This document shows positions 45,796 through 56,511 of a stretch of 64,000 bases of DNA, piece after piece. The notes below the pieces were generated by a model that was not told where the DNA came from, made no database searches, and saw only the letters and a program-made list of their open reading frames with translations. This DNA is from Actinokineospora sp. NBRC 105648 (lineage in GTDB: Bacteria > Actinomycetota > Actinomycetes > Mycobacteriales > Pseudonocardiaceae): NCBI RefSeq assembly GCF_030269645.1, contig NZ_BSTR01000033.1:1-64000 (forward strand). The letters are read 5' to 3'. A program made the translations under genes and the position numbers. Numbering within the stretch: the first letter of the stretch is position 1; every line of letters starts with the position of its first letter.

Positions 45796-47316
45796 CTAGG
45801 CCCCCGGCGGCAGCGCGCGCAGGCCCGCGGGCGCGCCGTGCTCGATGAGGCGCAGTACGGCGTCGGTGTCGAGGTTCTCGGCCACCAGGTCGCCGAGCAG
45901 GTCGAGCTGGGCGGCGCGCGCGGCGGCGAAGGACACGTCCGGCGCGGGCACGAAGCCGTCCCGGCCGGAGTGCTCGGCCGCCCAGCGCAGCAGGGCGCGC
46001 CGGACGCCGTCGTTCTCCAGCAGGCCGTGCCAGTGCGTGCCGAGGACGGCGCCCGCCGCCACCCCCTCGACCGTGCCGTCGGGCAGTGTGAGCAGGCCGG
46101 GCAGGTCTCCCCGGCGGACCACTCGGCCGTGGTGGATCTCGTAGCCGGTCGCGGGCTCGCCGAAGGCGGTGCCGACCGGCCGGGTGAGCGTCTTGGCCTG
46201 GTCGAACTCGACGTCGAGGTCGAGCAGGCCGAGGCCGTCGACCAGGCCCGCGCCCGACTCCACCCGGTCGTCGATGGACGCGCCGAGCATCTGGAACCCG
46301 CCGCACACCCCGAGCACCGGCAGGCCGCGGCCCGCGTGCTCGGTCACCGCGGCGGCCAGCCCGGTGCGCCGCAGCCAGCCCAGATCGTCCACAGTGGACT
46401 TGGAGCCGGGCAGCACCACCAGGTCGGCGTCGGCCAGCCGGGACGGCTCGGTGACGAAGCGCACCGACACCCCCGGTTCGCAGGCGAGTGCCTCGACGTC
46501 GGTGGCGTTGGAGATGCGCGGCAGCCGCACCACGGCGACGCGGAGCCACTGCGCGCCGACGGGGGGCGCGGGTCGGCCCACCACGCCGTCGGCGGCGTAG
46601 GAGAGCGAGTCCTCCGCGTCGAGCCACAGTTCCTCGCGCCAGGGCAGCACACCCAGGACGTCACGCCCGGTGAGATCGCGCAGTTGGCGCAGTCCGGGCT
46701 CCAGCAGCGCCGGGTCGCCGCGGAACTTGTTGACGATGAACCCGCAGACCAGCGCTTGGTCGGCCGCGTCCAACAGGGCGAGCGTGCCGAAGAGGTGGGC
46801 GAATACCCCGCCGCGGTCGATGTCGCCGACGACGACCACCGGCAGGTCAGCCGCCCGGGCCAGGCCCATGTTCGCGATGTCTCCCGCCCGCAGGTTGATC
46901 TCCGTCGGTGAGCCCGCGCCCTCGCAGACCACGACCTCGTAGTCGGCCCGCAGGTCGGCCAACGTCGCGAGCACCGTCCGCATCAGGTCGGCCTTGAGCT
47001 CCCGGTAGGACATCGCGGTGGCCACACCGGCGGGCTTGCCCAGGACCACGACCTGCGAGCTGCGGTCGGACCCCGGCTTGAGCAGGACCGGGTTGAACCG
47101 CACGCTCGGCTCCAGCCCGCAGGCAGCCGCCTGGACCGCCTGCGCCCGACCGATCTCGCCGCCCTCGATGGTCACCATCGAGTTGTTGGACATGTTCTGC
47201 GCCTTGAACGGCGCCACCCGCACGCCCTGGCGCGCCAGCCAGCGGCACAGACCGGCGACCACGACGCTCTTGCCCGCGTCCGAGGTGGTGCCCGCCACCA
47301 GCAGCGCTCCGGCCAT
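45796..47316 (-). CDS. cobQ: Cobyric acid synthase
   Basis: 506 residues. Amidates cobyrinic acid a,c-diamide at positions b, d, e and g. N-terminal dethiobiotin-synthetase-like ATPase ([33 protein letters not shown]) and a C-terminal class I glutaminase ([14 protein letters not shown] with the catalytic Cys, and [11 protein letters not shown] with the His). ATG 47316 with GAGGGGA upstream. Not in an operon with cobL/cobM, and no cobalamin riboswitch motif was seen. Confidence 0.95.
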   Translation of the reverse strand: MAGALLVAGTTSDAGKSVVVAGLCRWLARQGVRVAPFKAQNMSNNSMVTIEGGEIGRAQAVQAAACGLEPSVRFNPVLLKPGSDRSSQVVVLGKPAGVATAMSYRELKADLMRTVLATLADLRADYEVVVCEGAGSPTEINLRAGDIANMGLARAADLPVVVVGDIDRGGVFAHLFGTLALLDAADQALVCGFIVNKFRGDPALLEPGLRQLRDLTGRDVLGVLPWREELWLDAEDSLSYAADGVVGRPAPPVGAQWLRVAVVRLPRISNATDVEALACEPGVSVRFVTEPSRLADADLVVLPGSKSTVDDLGWLRRTGLAAAVTEHAGRGLPVLGVCGGFQMLGASIDDRVESGAGLVDGLGLLDLDVEFDQAKTLTRPVGTAFGEPATGYEIHHGRVVRRGDLPGLLTLPDGTVEGVAAGAVLGTHWHGLLENDGVRRALLRWAAEHSGRDGFVPAPDVSFAAARAAQLDLLGDLVAENLDTDAVLRLIEHGAPAGLRALPPGA

Positions 47317-47366
47317 CCCGCGCGTCCCCTCCCCCGATACCTCGACCTGCTGACATCATCCCGGTC

Positions 47367-48065
47367 ATGCCCGCAGCACCCGTCACCGCCGTCCTGGTGC
47401 ACAGCCCCTACCTCGGCCCCGCCACCCTGCGCCCGCTCGCCGACGAGCTGGCCGCGCTGGGACACCCGTCGGTGGTGCTGGACCTGCTGCCCAGCGTCGC
47501 GGCCGCGCCGGTGCACCAGCGGCTGATCGGGGCCTTCGCCGACGCCCTCTCCGACGCCGCGCTCACCGGCCCGCTGATGCTCGTCGGCCACAGCGGCGCG
47601 GGTCCGCTGCTGCCCGCGTTCGCCGACGAACTGGAAGACGCACGCGGTTTGCTCTACCTGGACGCGGGTCTGCCGACGCCGGGTAAGAGCTGGCGCGACG
47701 TGTATCCGCCCGAGCTGTACGCAAAGCTCCGGCAGCACAGCCGAGACGGTCTGCTCCCGCACTGGCCGCAGTGGTTCGACGAAGACCCGTTGCACGACAT
47801 CACAGACGACTCCCTGCGCGCGGAGATCGCCGACGAACTCCCCGAGGTAGCGCTGGCGTTCCTCAAAGAGCCGCGCCCGAGCGTCGAGTGGAGCGGGCCC
47901 GCGGGCTACGTGGCGCTGTCCGCCGCGTACGCCGAAGAGCTTGCGGCGGCGCGCGAACTCGGCTGGCCGACACGTGCGCTCGACCTGCACCACCTGGCCA
48001 CCGCGACCGACCCGCGGCCGGTCGCGGTGGCAGTGCTGGAGGTCCTGCTCACGCTGGCAGGGTGA
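47367..48065 (+). CDS. Alpha/beta-fold hydrolase
   Basis: 232 residues. [20 protein letters not shown] at the oxyanion region, nucleophile in [18 protein letters not shown] and a likely catalytic His in [16 protein letters not shown]. Cytoplasmic; substrate unknown. Its last 17 bases overlap the 3' end of map on the other strand. Confidence 0.85.
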   Translation: MPAAPVTAVLVHSPYLGPATLRPLADELAALGHPSVVLDLLPSVAAAPVHQRLIGAFADALSDAALTGPLMLVGHSGAGPLLPAFADELEDARGLLYLDAGLPTPGKSWRDVYPPELYAKLRQHSRDGLLPHWPQWFDEDPLHDITDDSLRAEIADELPEVALAFLKEPRPSVEWSGPAGYVALSAAYAEELAAARELGWPTRALDLHHLATATDPRPVAVAVLEVLLTLAG

Positions 48066-48909
48066 GGATCTCCGCGCCGCTGTCGGTGACCAAGAGGGTG
48101 TGCTCGAACTGCGCGGTCCACGACTTGTCCTTGGTGGTCGCCGTCCAGTTGTCGGCCCACAGGTCGTAGTCGACGCCGCCGAGGGTGATCATCGGCTCGA
48201 TGGTGAAGGTCATCCCGGCCTCGATCAGCGTCGGGTCGTTGAGGTCCTCGTAGTGCAGCACCACGAGTCCACTGTGGAACGACCGGGCGATGCCGTGGCC
48301 GGTGAACGCGCGCACCACGCCGTAGTCGAACCGCTTGGCGTACTTCTCGATCACCCGGCCGATCACGTTGAACGCCCGGCCCGGCCGCACGGCGGCGATG
48401 GCGCGCATGGTGGCCTCGTGCGTGCGCTCGACCAGCAGCCGCGCCTCCTCGCTCACCTCGCCCGCGAGGAAGGTCGCGTTCGTGTCGCCGTGCACGCCGC
48501 CGAGGTAGGCGGTGACGTCGATGTTGACGATGTCGCCGTCCTCGATCACCGTCGAGTCCGGGATGCCGTGGCAGATCACCTCGTTGAGCGAGACGCAGCA
48601 CGACTTGGGGAACCCGCGGTAGCCCAGCGTCGAGGGGTAGGCGCGGTGGTCGAGCAGGAACTCGTGCACGACCGCGTCGATGTCGTCGGTGGTCGCTCCC
48701 GGCTTGACGGCCTTGCCGCCCTCCTGCAGCGCCTGCGCGGCGATCCGGCCCGCCACGCGCATCGCCTCGATGATCTCCGGCGGCTGCACCCACGGGTCGG
48801 TGTTCTTCGCGGGCGCGGGGCGGTCCACGTACTCGGGGCGGACGATGGTGGACGGCACGACCCGGCGGGGCGACTGCTTGCCGGGTGTCAGGAGGGCGCG
48901 GGCGGACAT
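48049..48909 (-). CDS. map: Type I methionine aminopeptidase
   Basis: 286 residues. Removes the initiator Met. The five metal ligands are found in [35 protein letters not shown] and [10 protein letters not shown]. An N-terminal ~40-residue extension ([20 protein letters not shown]) resembles that of mycobacterial MapB with its SH3-binding-like Pro motif. Start at ATG 48909. Last gene of the dxr-rip1-ispG-GNAT-PBP-map run. Confidence 0.95.
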   Translation of the reverse strand: MSARALLTPGKQSPRRVVPSTIVRPEYVDRPAPAKNTDPWVQPPEIIEAMRVAGRIAAQALQEGGKAVKPGATTDDIDAVVHEFLLDHRAYPSTLGYRGFPKSCCVSLNEVICHGIPDSTVIEDGDIVNIDVTAYLGGVHGDTNATFLAGEVSEEARLLVERTHEATMRAIAAVRPGRAFNVIGRVIEKYAKRFDYGVVRAFTGHGIARSFHSGLVVLHYEDLNDPTLIEAGMTFTIEPMITLGGVDYDLWADNWTATTKDKSWTAQFEHTLLVTDSGAEILTLPA

Positions 48910-48933
48910 GCCCTCCACCCTACGACCACCCGC

Positions 48934-50739
48934 TCAGGCCAGGCCCGCCAGGAACCTCCCGGTGGCCGCGACCGCCGTACCGGACTGCCCGACGTCGGTG
49001 AGCAGCACGGCGAAGGCCAGGTCACCGCGGTAGCCGACGAACCAGCCGTGCGAGTGAGTCCCGTCACCGAACTGGGCGGTGCCGGTCTTGCCGCGCACGT
49101 CGCCGTAGGGGGCGAGCGCGCCCGCGGTGCCCATGGCGACCACCTCGGCCATCATCGCCCGGACCGGGTCGAGCACCGCGACCGGGACCGCGTCGGGGGT
49201 GGTGTCGGCCTTGGTCTCCACGCCGCGCACCAGGACCGGCTTGGGCACCGCGCCCGAGGCCACCGCGGAGACCAGCACAGCCATCCCGAACGGGCTGGCC
49301 ACGACCTTGCCCTGGCCGAAGCCGTCCTCGGCGCGCTCGGTCTTGCCCGCCGCGGGCGGGACCGAGCCGGTGATCGTGGTGATCCCGGGGATGACGAAGT
49401 CCACGCCCAGGCCGAGCTGCTTGGCCATCCCGGTCAGGTCCTCGGGTCCCATGGTGACCGCGAGGTCGGCGAAGGTGGTGTTGCAGGAGAACGCGAACGC
49501 GCTGTGCAGCGGGATCACGCCCTTGTCGAACCGGTTGCTGTTGGGGATCTCGCGGCCGTCGATGGTGGTCGTCCCCGGGCAGCCCAGCGCCGAGTCGGCG
49601 GTGGCCTTGCCGGAGGAGATGGCCTCGGCGGCGGTCACGATCTTGAAGGTGGAGCCCGGCGGGTAGCGCCCGGTGAGCGCGAGCGAGCCCTGCTTGTCGG
49701 CCGGGTCGTTCTGCGCGACCGCGAGCACCTCGCCGGTGGAGGGCTGGATGGCCACGACCATCGACGGTGTCGCCTCGCCCGCGATCGCCGCCTGCGCGGC
49801 GTTCTGCACCTTCTTGCTCAGCGCCAGCTGCACCGCCTTCGCGGGCTCGGCGGGCTTGGCGAAGAGCTCCTCGCCCTCGGCGCCGGTGCTGTCGACGGTG
49901 TACACCCGCCAGCCGGACTTGCCCTCGACCTGGTCCTCCACGACCTTGCGCAGGGCGGGCATCAGGGTCGGGGCCAGCTTGCGGTCGACCGGCAGCAACC
50001 GCGACTCGGCGGTGAACCGGACGCCCTGCAGCTCGTAGATCAGCGGCCGGACCTTCTGGTAGTCCGCGTCGCGCAGGACGATCACCTGGTAGGGCTGGCC
50101 GTTCGCCTTGGCCGCGCCGTCGAGGATGGCCTGCGCGGTGACCGAGGCGTCAATGCCGGCGAGCGCCTTGGCCAGCTCACCGGCGATGGCGTTCGCGTCC
50201 CCCGCCTTGGCCGGGTCGAACAGCACCGAGACCACCCGTTCGGGCTGCAGCACCGCCTCGCCGTCGCGGTCGAGCACCGGCGCCAGCTGCGGCGCGGCGT
50301 CCTCGACCGCCAGCGCCTGCTGCGCGCCGAGCTTGGGGTGCAGCACGGCGGGCTCCCAGTGCACCTTCCAGCTCTCGCCCTGCTGGCGCAGGCCGAAGGT
50401 GCTCTCGTAGGACCACAGCCGGGCCTTGCCCAGGTCCCAGGTGATCTGGAAGGTGGCCTTCGGGCTCGGCCCGTCCGGCTGGTCGACCTTGGTCACCGAC
50501 CCGGTCACGGTGGCGGGCTTGAGCGCGCCGCGGACCTTGTCCATCAGGTCCTTGGCCGAACCGGCCGAGTCGGTCTGCGCGGACGCGGTGGCGGTGTCGC
50601 CGCCGGTGAACGCGGCGAGGAACTGGCGGGCGGCGTCCTCGGGTCCTGGTTCGGAGCCGAACACACCGCAGGCCGACGACGGGAGGACGACCGCCAGCGC
50701 GGCGAGCAGGGCGACTGGGCGGCGGGAGTTGGCGCGCAC
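48934..50739 (-). CDS. Penicillin-binding transpeptidase lipoprotein (class B, MecA_N-like)
   Basis: 601 residues. Signal with lipobox LPSSACG, an NTF2-like N-terminal domain (PGPEDAARQFLAAFTGGDTATA), a dimerisation region, and a C-terminal transpeptidase with SxxK in YPPGSTFKIVTAAEAI, SxN in SCNTTFAD and KTG in GKTGTAQFGD. It crosslinks peptidoglycan at the outer face. Matches the PBP adjacent to ispG in M. tuberculosis. GTG start at 50739. Confidence 0.93.
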   Translation of the reverse strand: MRANSRRPVALLAALAVVLPSSACGVFGSEPGPEDAARQFLAAFTGGDTATASAQTDSAGSAKDLMDKVRGALKPATVTGSVTKVDQPDGPSPKATFQITWDLGKARLWSYESTFGLRQQGESWKVHWEPAVLHPKLGAQQALAVEDAAPQLAPVLDRDGEAVLQPERVVSVLFDPAKAGDANAIAGELAKALAGIDASVTAQAILDGAAKANGQPYQVIVLRDADYQKVRPLIYELQGVRFTAESRLLPVDRKLAPTLMPALRKVVEDQVEGKSGWRVYTVDSTGAEGEELFAKPAEPAKAVQLALSKKVQNAAQAAIAGEATPSMVVAIQPSTGEVLAVAQNDPADKQGSLALTGRYPPGSTFKIVTAAEAISSGKATADSALGCPGTTTIDGREIPNSNRFDKGVIPLHSAFAFSCNTTFADLAVTMGPEDLTGMAKQLGLGVDFVIPGITTITGSVPPAAGKTERAEDGFGQGKVVASPFGMAVLVSAVASGAVPKPVLVRGVETKADTTPDAVPVAVLDPVRAMMAEVVAMGTAGALAPYGDVRGKTGTAQFGDGTHSHGWFVGYRGDLAFAVLLTDVGQSGTAVAATGRFLAGLA

Positions 50740-50785
50740 GGCCCGAAGTATGCCAATCCGGGCGGGACGCCGGGGCGGATCGCGG

Positions 50786-51643
50786 CTAGAACAGGACCGT
50801 CGCGTACTGCCCCACCTGCGCGAAGCCGATCCGGTCGTAGACCGCGCGGGCGGGCGCGTTGTAGCCGTTGACGTACAGGCTGGCCGTCCGGCTCATCCCG
50901 GTGACCAGGCGTTGGACCACCGCGGCCGTACCCGTGGCACCCAGGCCGTGGCCCCGGCGATCGGGGTGCACCCAGACGCCCTGGATCTGGCCGACCGCGG
51001 TCGAGAGCGCGCCGATCTCCGCCTTGAACACCACGTCGCCGCCCTCGAACCGGGCGAACGCGCGGCCACCGGCGATCAGCTCGGCGACCCTGGCCCGGTA
51101 GCTCGCGCCGCCGTCCCCCGCGCGCGGGTCGATGCCGACCTCCTCGATGAACATCTTCACCGCGGCGGGCAGGTAGCGGTCGAGCTCGTCCGGGCGCACC
51201 GGCCGCACCAGGGGGTCGGGCACCACCAGCGGCGCGCTGGAGATCGCCATCAGCGGCTGGTCGGCGCGCACCTCGCGGGCCGGACCCCAGTCCGGTTCCA
51301 GCTCGGCCCACAGCCCGAGCACCTGTTCGGCGGGCCCGACCATGGACGAGCACATCCGCCTGCGGCGCAGCGCGCGGTCGGCGAAGGCGCGCAGCGCGGA
51401 CCGCTTGCCGCGCAGCGGGATGAGGTTGGGACCGGCGAAGCAGAGCGCGTCCAGGCGGCCCACGGTGCGCAGGCCGCGGATGTCGCAGCCCCACACCTCA
51501 CCGCCCAGGCGCCACGGGTCCAGCCCGACGGACTCGACCCGTGCGGCGACCATGCACGACGCGACAGGGTCAGCGGTGAGCACAGCGCGCACCGCCTGAC
51601 CATCCCGCTCATCGAGCAGCCGCGCTCCTGCTAGCCGCAACAC
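50786..51643 (-). CDS. DUF4081-GNAT acetyltransferase
   Basis: 285 residues. The N-terminal half is DUF4081-like (ADPVASCMVAARVE, FAGPNLIPL), the C-terminal half GNAT with QIQGVWVHPDRRGHGLGATGTAAVV as the acetyl-CoA loop and YVNGYNAPARAVYDRIGF near the end. Such proteins lie between ispG and the PBP in many actinobacteria. Substrate unknown. GTG start at 51643. Confidence 0.88.
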   Translation of the reverse strand: MLRLAGARLLDERDGQAVRAVLTADPVASCMVAARVESVGLDPWRLGGEVWGCDIRGLRTVGRLDALCFAGPNLIPLRGKRSALRAFADRALRRRRMCSSMVGPAEQVLGLWAELEPDWGPAREVRADQPLMAISSAPLVVPDPLVRPVRPDELDRYLPAAVKMFIEEVGIDPRAGDGGASYRARVAELIAGGRAFARFEGGDVVFKAEIGALSTAVGQIQGVWVHPDRRGHGLGATGTAAVVQRLVTGMSRTASLYVNGYNAPARAVYDRIGFAQVGQYATVLF

Positions 51644-51689
51644 CTCTTAAGCGTGCCAGATCGCACGTCCGTCGGAAAATGGAGCGCTC

Positions 51690-52850
51690 TTAACCGACCG
51701 TGACGGTCGGCGCGCCCGTCTCTCCGTCGACGGGCTCGCCCATCTCCTCGGCCAGTCGCATGGCCTCCTCGATGAGCGTCTCGACGATCTGCGCCTCCGG
51801 CACGGTCTTGATGACCTCGCCGCGGACGAAGATCTGCCCCTTGCCGTTGCCCGAGGCGACGCCCAGGTCGGCCTCGCGGGCCTCGCCGGGACCGTTGACG
51901 ACGCAGCCCATGACCGCCACCCGCAGCGGCACCTCCATGCCCTCCAGGCCCGCGGTGACCTCGTCGGCGAGCTTGTAGACGTCCACCTGCGCGCGCCCGC
52001 AGGACGGGCAGGAGACGATCTCCAGCTTGCGCGGGCGCAGGTTGAGCGACTGCAGGATCTGCGAGCCGACCTTGACCTCCTCGACCGGCGGCGCGGACAG
52101 CGAGACCCGGATCGTGTCGCCGATGCCCTGGCGCAGCAGCGCGCCGAAGGCGACCGCGGACTTGATCGTGCCCTGGAACGCCGGACCGGCCTCGGTGACC
52201 CCGAGGTGCAGCGGGTAGTCGCACTGCTCGGCCAGCAGCTCGTAGGCGCGGATCATCACGACCGGGTCGTTGTGCTTGACCGAGATCTTGATGTCGTGGA
52301 AGTCGTGCTCGGCGAAGAGCGAGGCCTCCCACATCGCCGACTCGGCCAGCGCCTCCGGGGTCGCCTTGCCGTACTTGGCCATCAGCCGCGGGTCGAGCGA
52401 CCCGGCGTTGACGCCGATCCGGATCGGCGTGCCGCGGTCCTTGGCCGCCTGGGCGATCTCCTTGACCTGGTCGTCGAACTTGCGGATGTTGCCCGGGTTG
52501 ACCCGGACCGCCGCGCAGCCCGCCTCGATCGCGGCGAAGACGTACTTGGGCTGGAAGTGGATGTCGGCGATCACCGGGATCTGCGACTTGGCCGCGATCG
52601 CGGCCAGCGCCTCGGCGTCGTCCTGCGAGGGGCAGGCGACCCGGACGATGTCGCAGCCCGCCGCGGTCAGCTCGGCGATCTGCTGCAGCGTCGCGTTGAC
52701 GTCGGCGGTGACCGTGGTGGTCATCGACTGCACGGAGATGGGGTGGTCGCTGCCCACCCCGACGGTGCCGACCTGGAGCTGGCGGGTCTTGCGTCGCTCG
52801 GCGAGCACAGGCGGCGGCATGGCGGGTATGCCGAGCATGACGTCGGACAT
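51690..52850 (-). CDS. ispG: 4-hydroxy-3-methylbut-2-enyl-diphosphate synthase
   Basis: 386 residues. Fourth-to-last step of the MEP isoprenoid pathway, with a 4Fe-4S cluster. [31 protein letters not shown]-like region, [12 protein letters not shown] and [16 protein letters not shown] carry the TIM barrel and cluster Cys ligands. ATG 52850, 17 bases after rip1. Co-located with dxr of the same pathway. Confidence 0.96.
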   Translation of the reverse strand: MSDVMLGIPAMPPPVLAERRKTRQLQVGTVGVGSDHPISVQSMTTTVTADVNATLQQIAELTAAGCDIVRVACPSQDDAEALAAIAAKSQIPVIADIHFQPKYVFAAIEAGCAAVRVNPGNIRKFDDQVKEIAQAAKDRGTPIRIGVNAGSLDPRLMAKYGKATPEALAESAMWEASLFAEHDFHDIKISVKHNDPVVMIRAYELLAEQCDYPLHLGVTEAGPAFQGTIKSAVAFGALLRQGIGDTIRVSLSAPPVEEVKVGSQILQSLNLRPRKLEIVSCPSCGRAQVDVYKLADEVTAGLEGMEVPLRVAVMGCVVNGPGEAREADLGVASGNGKGQIFVRGEVIKTVPEAQIVETLIEEAMRLAEEMGEPVDGETGAPTVTVG

Positions 52851-52867
52851 CTAGGCCTCTCTGGGGG

Positions 52868-54088
52868 TCATTGCAGGCGGATCGGGTTGACGATGTCGGC
52901 GGTGACGGTGAGCAGGACCACCGCACCGCCCAGGATCACGAGCACCATGGTCACGCCCGCGAGCTTGTTGTAGTCCACGGGCCCGCCGGGCGCCTTCCCA
53001 CGCAGCTTGCGCAGGGCGTCGCGGACCTTCTCGTAGAGGGTGATGGCGATGTGGCCGCCGTCGAGCGGGAGCAGCGGCAGCAGGTTGAACACGCCGACGA
53101 AGAAGTTCAGCGCGGCCAGCATGAGCACGAAGATCTCCCAGATCCCGCGCTCGGCGGCGTCCGCGCCGATGACGCTGGCGCCCACCACGCTGACCGGGCG
53201 CTCCGGGTCGTTCTGCTCGCCGCCGATGGCCCGGATGACCGCGGGGATCTTCTCCGGGAACTTCATCAGGCCTTCCCAGGTCTTGGCGAACATCTCCCCG
53301 GTGAAGGCGACCGTGCCGCCCACGGCGGTGAGCCCGCCGTAGTGCAGGACGCCGCCCGGCGCGATGCCGACGGCCCCGACCTGCTCGACCTTGTTGCCGT
53401 CGGCGCCTGCCTTGGACCCGACCGCCGTCCGCTGGACGGTGGCGATGTCGACGGTGACGGTGCGCTGGTCGCCGTCGCGCTCGACCACGAAGGTGTTCGG
53501 CCCGCTGAGCCCGCGGACCTTGTTCACCAGCTCGGTCCAGGTGGCCACGGCCTGCCCGTTGACGCTGATGATCTCGTCACCGGCGGCGATGCCCGCCGCG
53601 GCGGCCGGCGCGGGGTCGGTCGGGCCGCAGCCCGCGAGCTTGAGGGTCTTGGCGTCCTGGGTGGCCGCGGCGCAGTCGGTGCCGCCGACGATCGGGCGCT
53701 CGGAGTAGTTCGGCAGGCCCATGGTGACGGCCATCAGGTACAGGATGATGAACCCGAGGATGAAGTGCGTGATCGAGCCCGCGGACAGCACCACGACGCG
53801 CTTCCACGCCGCGAACCGCCACATCGCCCGCGGCGCCTCCTCCGGGGTGACCGGGTCGAGCGCGGTCATGCCCGCGATGTCGCAGAAGCCGCCCGCCGGG
53901 ATCGCCTTGAGGCCGTACTCGGTCTCGCCCCGGGTGAAGGAGAAGATCTTCGGGCCGAAGCCGATGAAGTACCGGCGGACCTTCATGCCGAACGCCTTGG
54001 CGGTGAGCATGTGCCCGGCCTCGTGCAGCGCGACCGAGGCGCAGATGCCCAGCGCGAACAGCACGAGTCCCAGGAGCCAAACGACCAC
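52868..54088 (-). CDS. rip1: Site-2 intramembrane metalloprotease (M50, Rip1/RseP-like)
   Basis: 406 residues. Cuts anti-sigma factors and other membrane substrates within the bilayer. HEAGH lies in SVALHEAGHMLTAKAFGM, the second metal site in LLPLLPLDGGHIA, and one PDZ domain (AAGIAAGDEIISVNGQAV) between them. GTG 54088 is chosen because AAGGGA precedes it and the first membrane helix starts at once. One base separates it from the dxr stop. Confidence 0.95.
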   Translation of the reverse strand: MVVWLLGLVLFALGICASVALHEAGHMLTAKAFGMKVRRYFIGFGPKIFSFTRGETEYGLKAIPAGGFCDIAGMTALDPVTPEEAPRAMWRFAAWKRVVVLSAGSITHFILGFIILYLMAVTMGLPNYSERPIVGGTDCAAATQDAKTLKLAGCGPTDPAPAAAAGIAAGDEIISVNGQAVATWTELVNKVRGLSGPNTFVVERDGDQRTVTVDIATVQRTAVGSKAGADGNKVEQVGAVGIAPGGVLHYGGLTAVGGTVAFTGEMFAKTWEGLMKFPEKIPAVIRAIGGEQNDPERPVSVVGASVIGADAAERGIWEIFVLMLAALNFFVGVFNLLPLLPLDGGHIAITLYEKVRDALRKLRGKAPGGPVDYNKLAGVTMVLVILGGAVVLLTVTADIVNPIRLQ

Positions 54089-54089
54089 G

Positions 54090-55349
54090 TCAGTCCCTTC
54101 CCGGCCCGACGACGTCACGCGGGCCAGCTGTCACCGCGAGGAGTTCACGCGCTCGGGCGCGGGCCCAGTGCTCCGCGGCGAGCACCTCCTCGACCTCGCG
54201 CGGCTCGCCCTCCCAGGCGGCGGCGTCGTCGAGTACCCGACTCACAGTGTCCACGATGACTGTGAAGGTGGTGTCGCCTCGCAGGAACGCGGCGACCGCC
54301 TCCTCGTTCGCGGCGTTGAACACCGCGGGCAGGCAGCCGCCGGTCTCACCGGCGGCGCGGGCCAGCCGGACCGCGGGGAAGGTCTCGTGGTCGAGCGGCT
54401 CGAAGGTCCACTGGGTCGCCTTGCTCCAGTCGCAGGCCCTGGCCGCGCCGGGCACCCGGTCCGGCCAGGCCAGCGCCAGCGCGATCGGCAGCCGCATGTC
54501 CGGCGGGCTGGCCTGGGCCAGCGTGGAGCCGTCGGTGAAGGTGACCATGGAGTGCACGACCGACTGCGGGTGGACCACCACGTCGACCCGGTCGTAGGGC
54601 ACCCCGAAGAGCAGGTGCGCCTCGATCAGCTCGAGCGCCTTGTTGACCAGGGTGGCCGAGTTGACGGTGATGACCGGGCCCATCGCCCAGGTGGGGTGGG
54701 CCAGCGCGTCGGCGGCGGTGACCCCGGCCAGGTCGGCGCGCTTGCGGCCGCGGAACGGGCCGCCGGAGGCGGTGAGCACCAGCCGGTCGACCTCGTCGGC
54801 CCGGCCGCCGCGCAGCGCCTGCGCCATGGCGGAGTGCTCGGAGTCGACCGGCACGATCTGCCCGGGCTTGGCCGCGGCCAGCACCAGCGCGCCACCGGCG
54901 ATCAGCGACTCCTTGTTGGCCAGCGCCAGCGTGGCGCCGGACTCCAGCGCCTTGAGCGTGGGGGTGAGCCCGCGCGAGCCGGTGACGGCGTTGAGGACGA
55001 CGTCGGCGGGCACCGCCTCGATCAGGTCGGTGACCGCGTCCGGGCCCGCGAACACCCGAGGCACCCGGAACTGGCCCTGCGCGTACCCGGCCCGCTGCGC
55101 GGCGGCGTAGAGGGCGAGTTGCAGGTCCTGGGCGGCGGTAGCCCGGGTGACGGCCACCGCGGCCACCCCGAAGCGCAGCGCCTGGTCGGCGAGCAGCGCC
55201 GGGTCGGCCCCGCCCGCAGCCAGGCCCAGGACGCTGAACCGTTCGGGGTTGGCGGCTACGACGTCGAGGGCCTGGGTGCCGACCGAACCGGTCGAACCGA
55301 GCACGAGCAGTGAGCGCGGGCCGTGGCCGAGCGCGGGGGATGCAGTCAT
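54090..55349 (-). CDS. dxr: 1-deoxy-D-xylulose-5-phosphate reductoisomerase
   Basis: 419 residues. Makes 2-C-methyl-D-erythritol 4-phosphate in the MEP pathway. NADPH site [45 protein letters not shown] and SGGPFRGR are visible, with [17 protein letters not shown] following. Start ATG 55349; ATG 55358 is possible. First gene of the conserved minus-strand operon. Confidence 0.96.
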   Translation of the reverse strand: MTASPALGHGPRSLLVLGSTGSVGTQALDVVAANPERFSVLGLAAGGADPALLADQALRFGVAAVAVTRATAAQDLQLALYAAAQRAGYAQGQFRVPRVFAGPDAVTDLIEAVPADVVLNAVTGSRGLTPTLKALESGATLALANKESLIAGGALVLAAAKPGQIVPVDSEHSAMAQALRGGRADEVDRLVLTASGGPFRGRKRADLAGVTAADALAHPTWAMGPVITVNSATLVNKALELIEAHLLFGVPYDRVDVVVHPQSVVHSMVTFTDGSTLAQASPPDMRLPIALALAWPDRVPGAARACDWSKATQWTFEPLDHETFPAVRLARAAGETGGCLPAVFNAANEEAVAAFLRGDTTFTVIVDTVSRVLDDAAAWEGEPREVEEVLAAEHWARARARELLAVTAGPRDVVGPGRD

Positions 55350-55568
55350 CACCACCATTGTTCCCGATGTACGGACACGCTCGGCAACCGCCACGGGGTG
55401 ACGCGCACCGCGTCGGTGACCCACGCTCGGCAGCACAAGGTTGCTCCGTTCGGACCAATCCGGAAAAAGTTCCGCTCCGAAGGAGTGAACTTCATCGAGT
55501 CGGGGCACTTCTTGCTCAGCATGAAAAGACCTCGCGAAAGGCGGAGGTCATGAGGAAGGAGCACTTCG

Positions 55569-55838
55569 ATGGGCATTCTCGGCTGGATCGTTCTCGGTTT
55601 GGTCGCCGGTCTCATCGCCAAGGCCATCATGCCTGGTAACGACCCGGGCGGCATCATCGTCACCATCCTGATCGGCATCGTCGGCGCCATTCTCGGCGGA
55701 TTCATCGGCAGCGCGATCTTCGGTGGCGGTCTCGGGAACTTCTTCGACCTGCGGACCTGGCTGCTCGCCATTCTCGGCTCGGTTGTCCTGCTCGCCATCT
55801 ACCGGGCCGTCACCGGTCGCGGCAGGGCACGCGTGTAG
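55569..55838 (+). CDS. GlsB/YeaQ/YmgE-family stress membrane protein
   Basis: 89 residues, three transmembrane helices with many Gly. LGWIVLGLVAGLIAKAIMPG and GGIIVTILIGIVGAILGGFIG are the family signature. Related proteins are induced by general stress. ATG 55569 with AAGGAG upstream. A hairpin (GACCTC at 55528-55533, GAGGTC at 55544-55549) sits just before the ribosome site, and a 15-bp hairpin follows the gene. Confidence 0.92.
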   Translation: MGILGWIVLGLVAGLIAKAIMPGNDPGGIIVTILIGIVGAILGGFIGSAIFGGGLGNFFDLRTWLLAILGSVVLLAIYRAVTGRGRARV

Positions 55839-55858
55839 TCGAGCGAGACCTGCACCAC

Positions 55859-55892
55859 CCGAGGGCGCCGTGGGAGACCACGGCGCCCTCGG
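55859..55892 (+). terminator. 15-bp perfect hairpin after the GlsB-like gene
   Basis: CCGAGGGCGCCGTGG at 55859-55873 and its exact complement at 55878-55892 enclose a GAGA tetraloop, 21 bases after the stop. No U-run; a GC-rich actinomycete-type terminator. Confidence 0.65.
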
Positions 55893-55953
55893 CGCGTGCG
55901 GGGTGTGGAAGGATCGAGCCCGCACAAGCGCGAGTCGGCCAGGAGGAGAACCA

Positions 55954-56223
55954 GTGGCGAACACGGAGCTGGAGAAGCGCAAGCCCACCGCGGCGGGCAC
56001 CGTGAGCCCCGCCGAGGAGCCCTCGGTCGAGTGGGGCTGGCACGGGTCCTTCCCCAAGGGCACCCTCATCGCGGGCGTCTTCGTGGGCCTGGCGATGTTC
56101 GCGATGATCATCGGCAACCACACCGGGCTGACCGCCGACATCTGGCTGATCGGCATTGGCGCGGGCCTGCTGGCCGGGATCGGCTGGAAGATCCACAAGA
56201 ACCGGACGTCCTGGCGCCGCTGA
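55954..56223 (+). CDS. DUF2631 membrane protein
   Basis: 89 residues. A soluble N-terminus (PSVEWGWHGSFPKG) and two transmembrane helices (LIAGVFVGLAMFAMIIGNHTG and IWLIGIGAGLLAGIGWKIHK). Found in mycobacteria near dxr; function unknown. GTG 55954 with AGGAGGAG upstream, much better than earlier starts in the frame. Confidence 0.88.
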   Translation: MANTELEKRKPTAAGTVSPAEEPSVEWGWHGSFPKGTLIAGVFVGLAMFAMIIGNHTGLTADIWLIGIGAGLLAGIGWKIHKNRTSWRR

Positions 56224-56511
56224 GCGAGCGGTTCGACGCAAACGACGTTCCGGATTGGTGGTTACGCCGTCGCCCATCTGGTGGGCGTCTGTTGCGGGTG
56301 TGCGCATGTGCGCAGTTGGCTGTGCGGCATGCGTCACAGCGATCTCGAGCCCTTCTGGCCCTCGCGCCGGCTCCGGCTCTTCGACCAGGCGTGTCCGATG
56401 GCCGCACGGGTCTGACCACTCGACCCCGTGCGGCCGTGCCGTCCGGCCAGCCATCCCGGCGCCGACGGTGAGACCGGGATGGTCCACACCCGACACACCC
56501 CCGGAGAGACC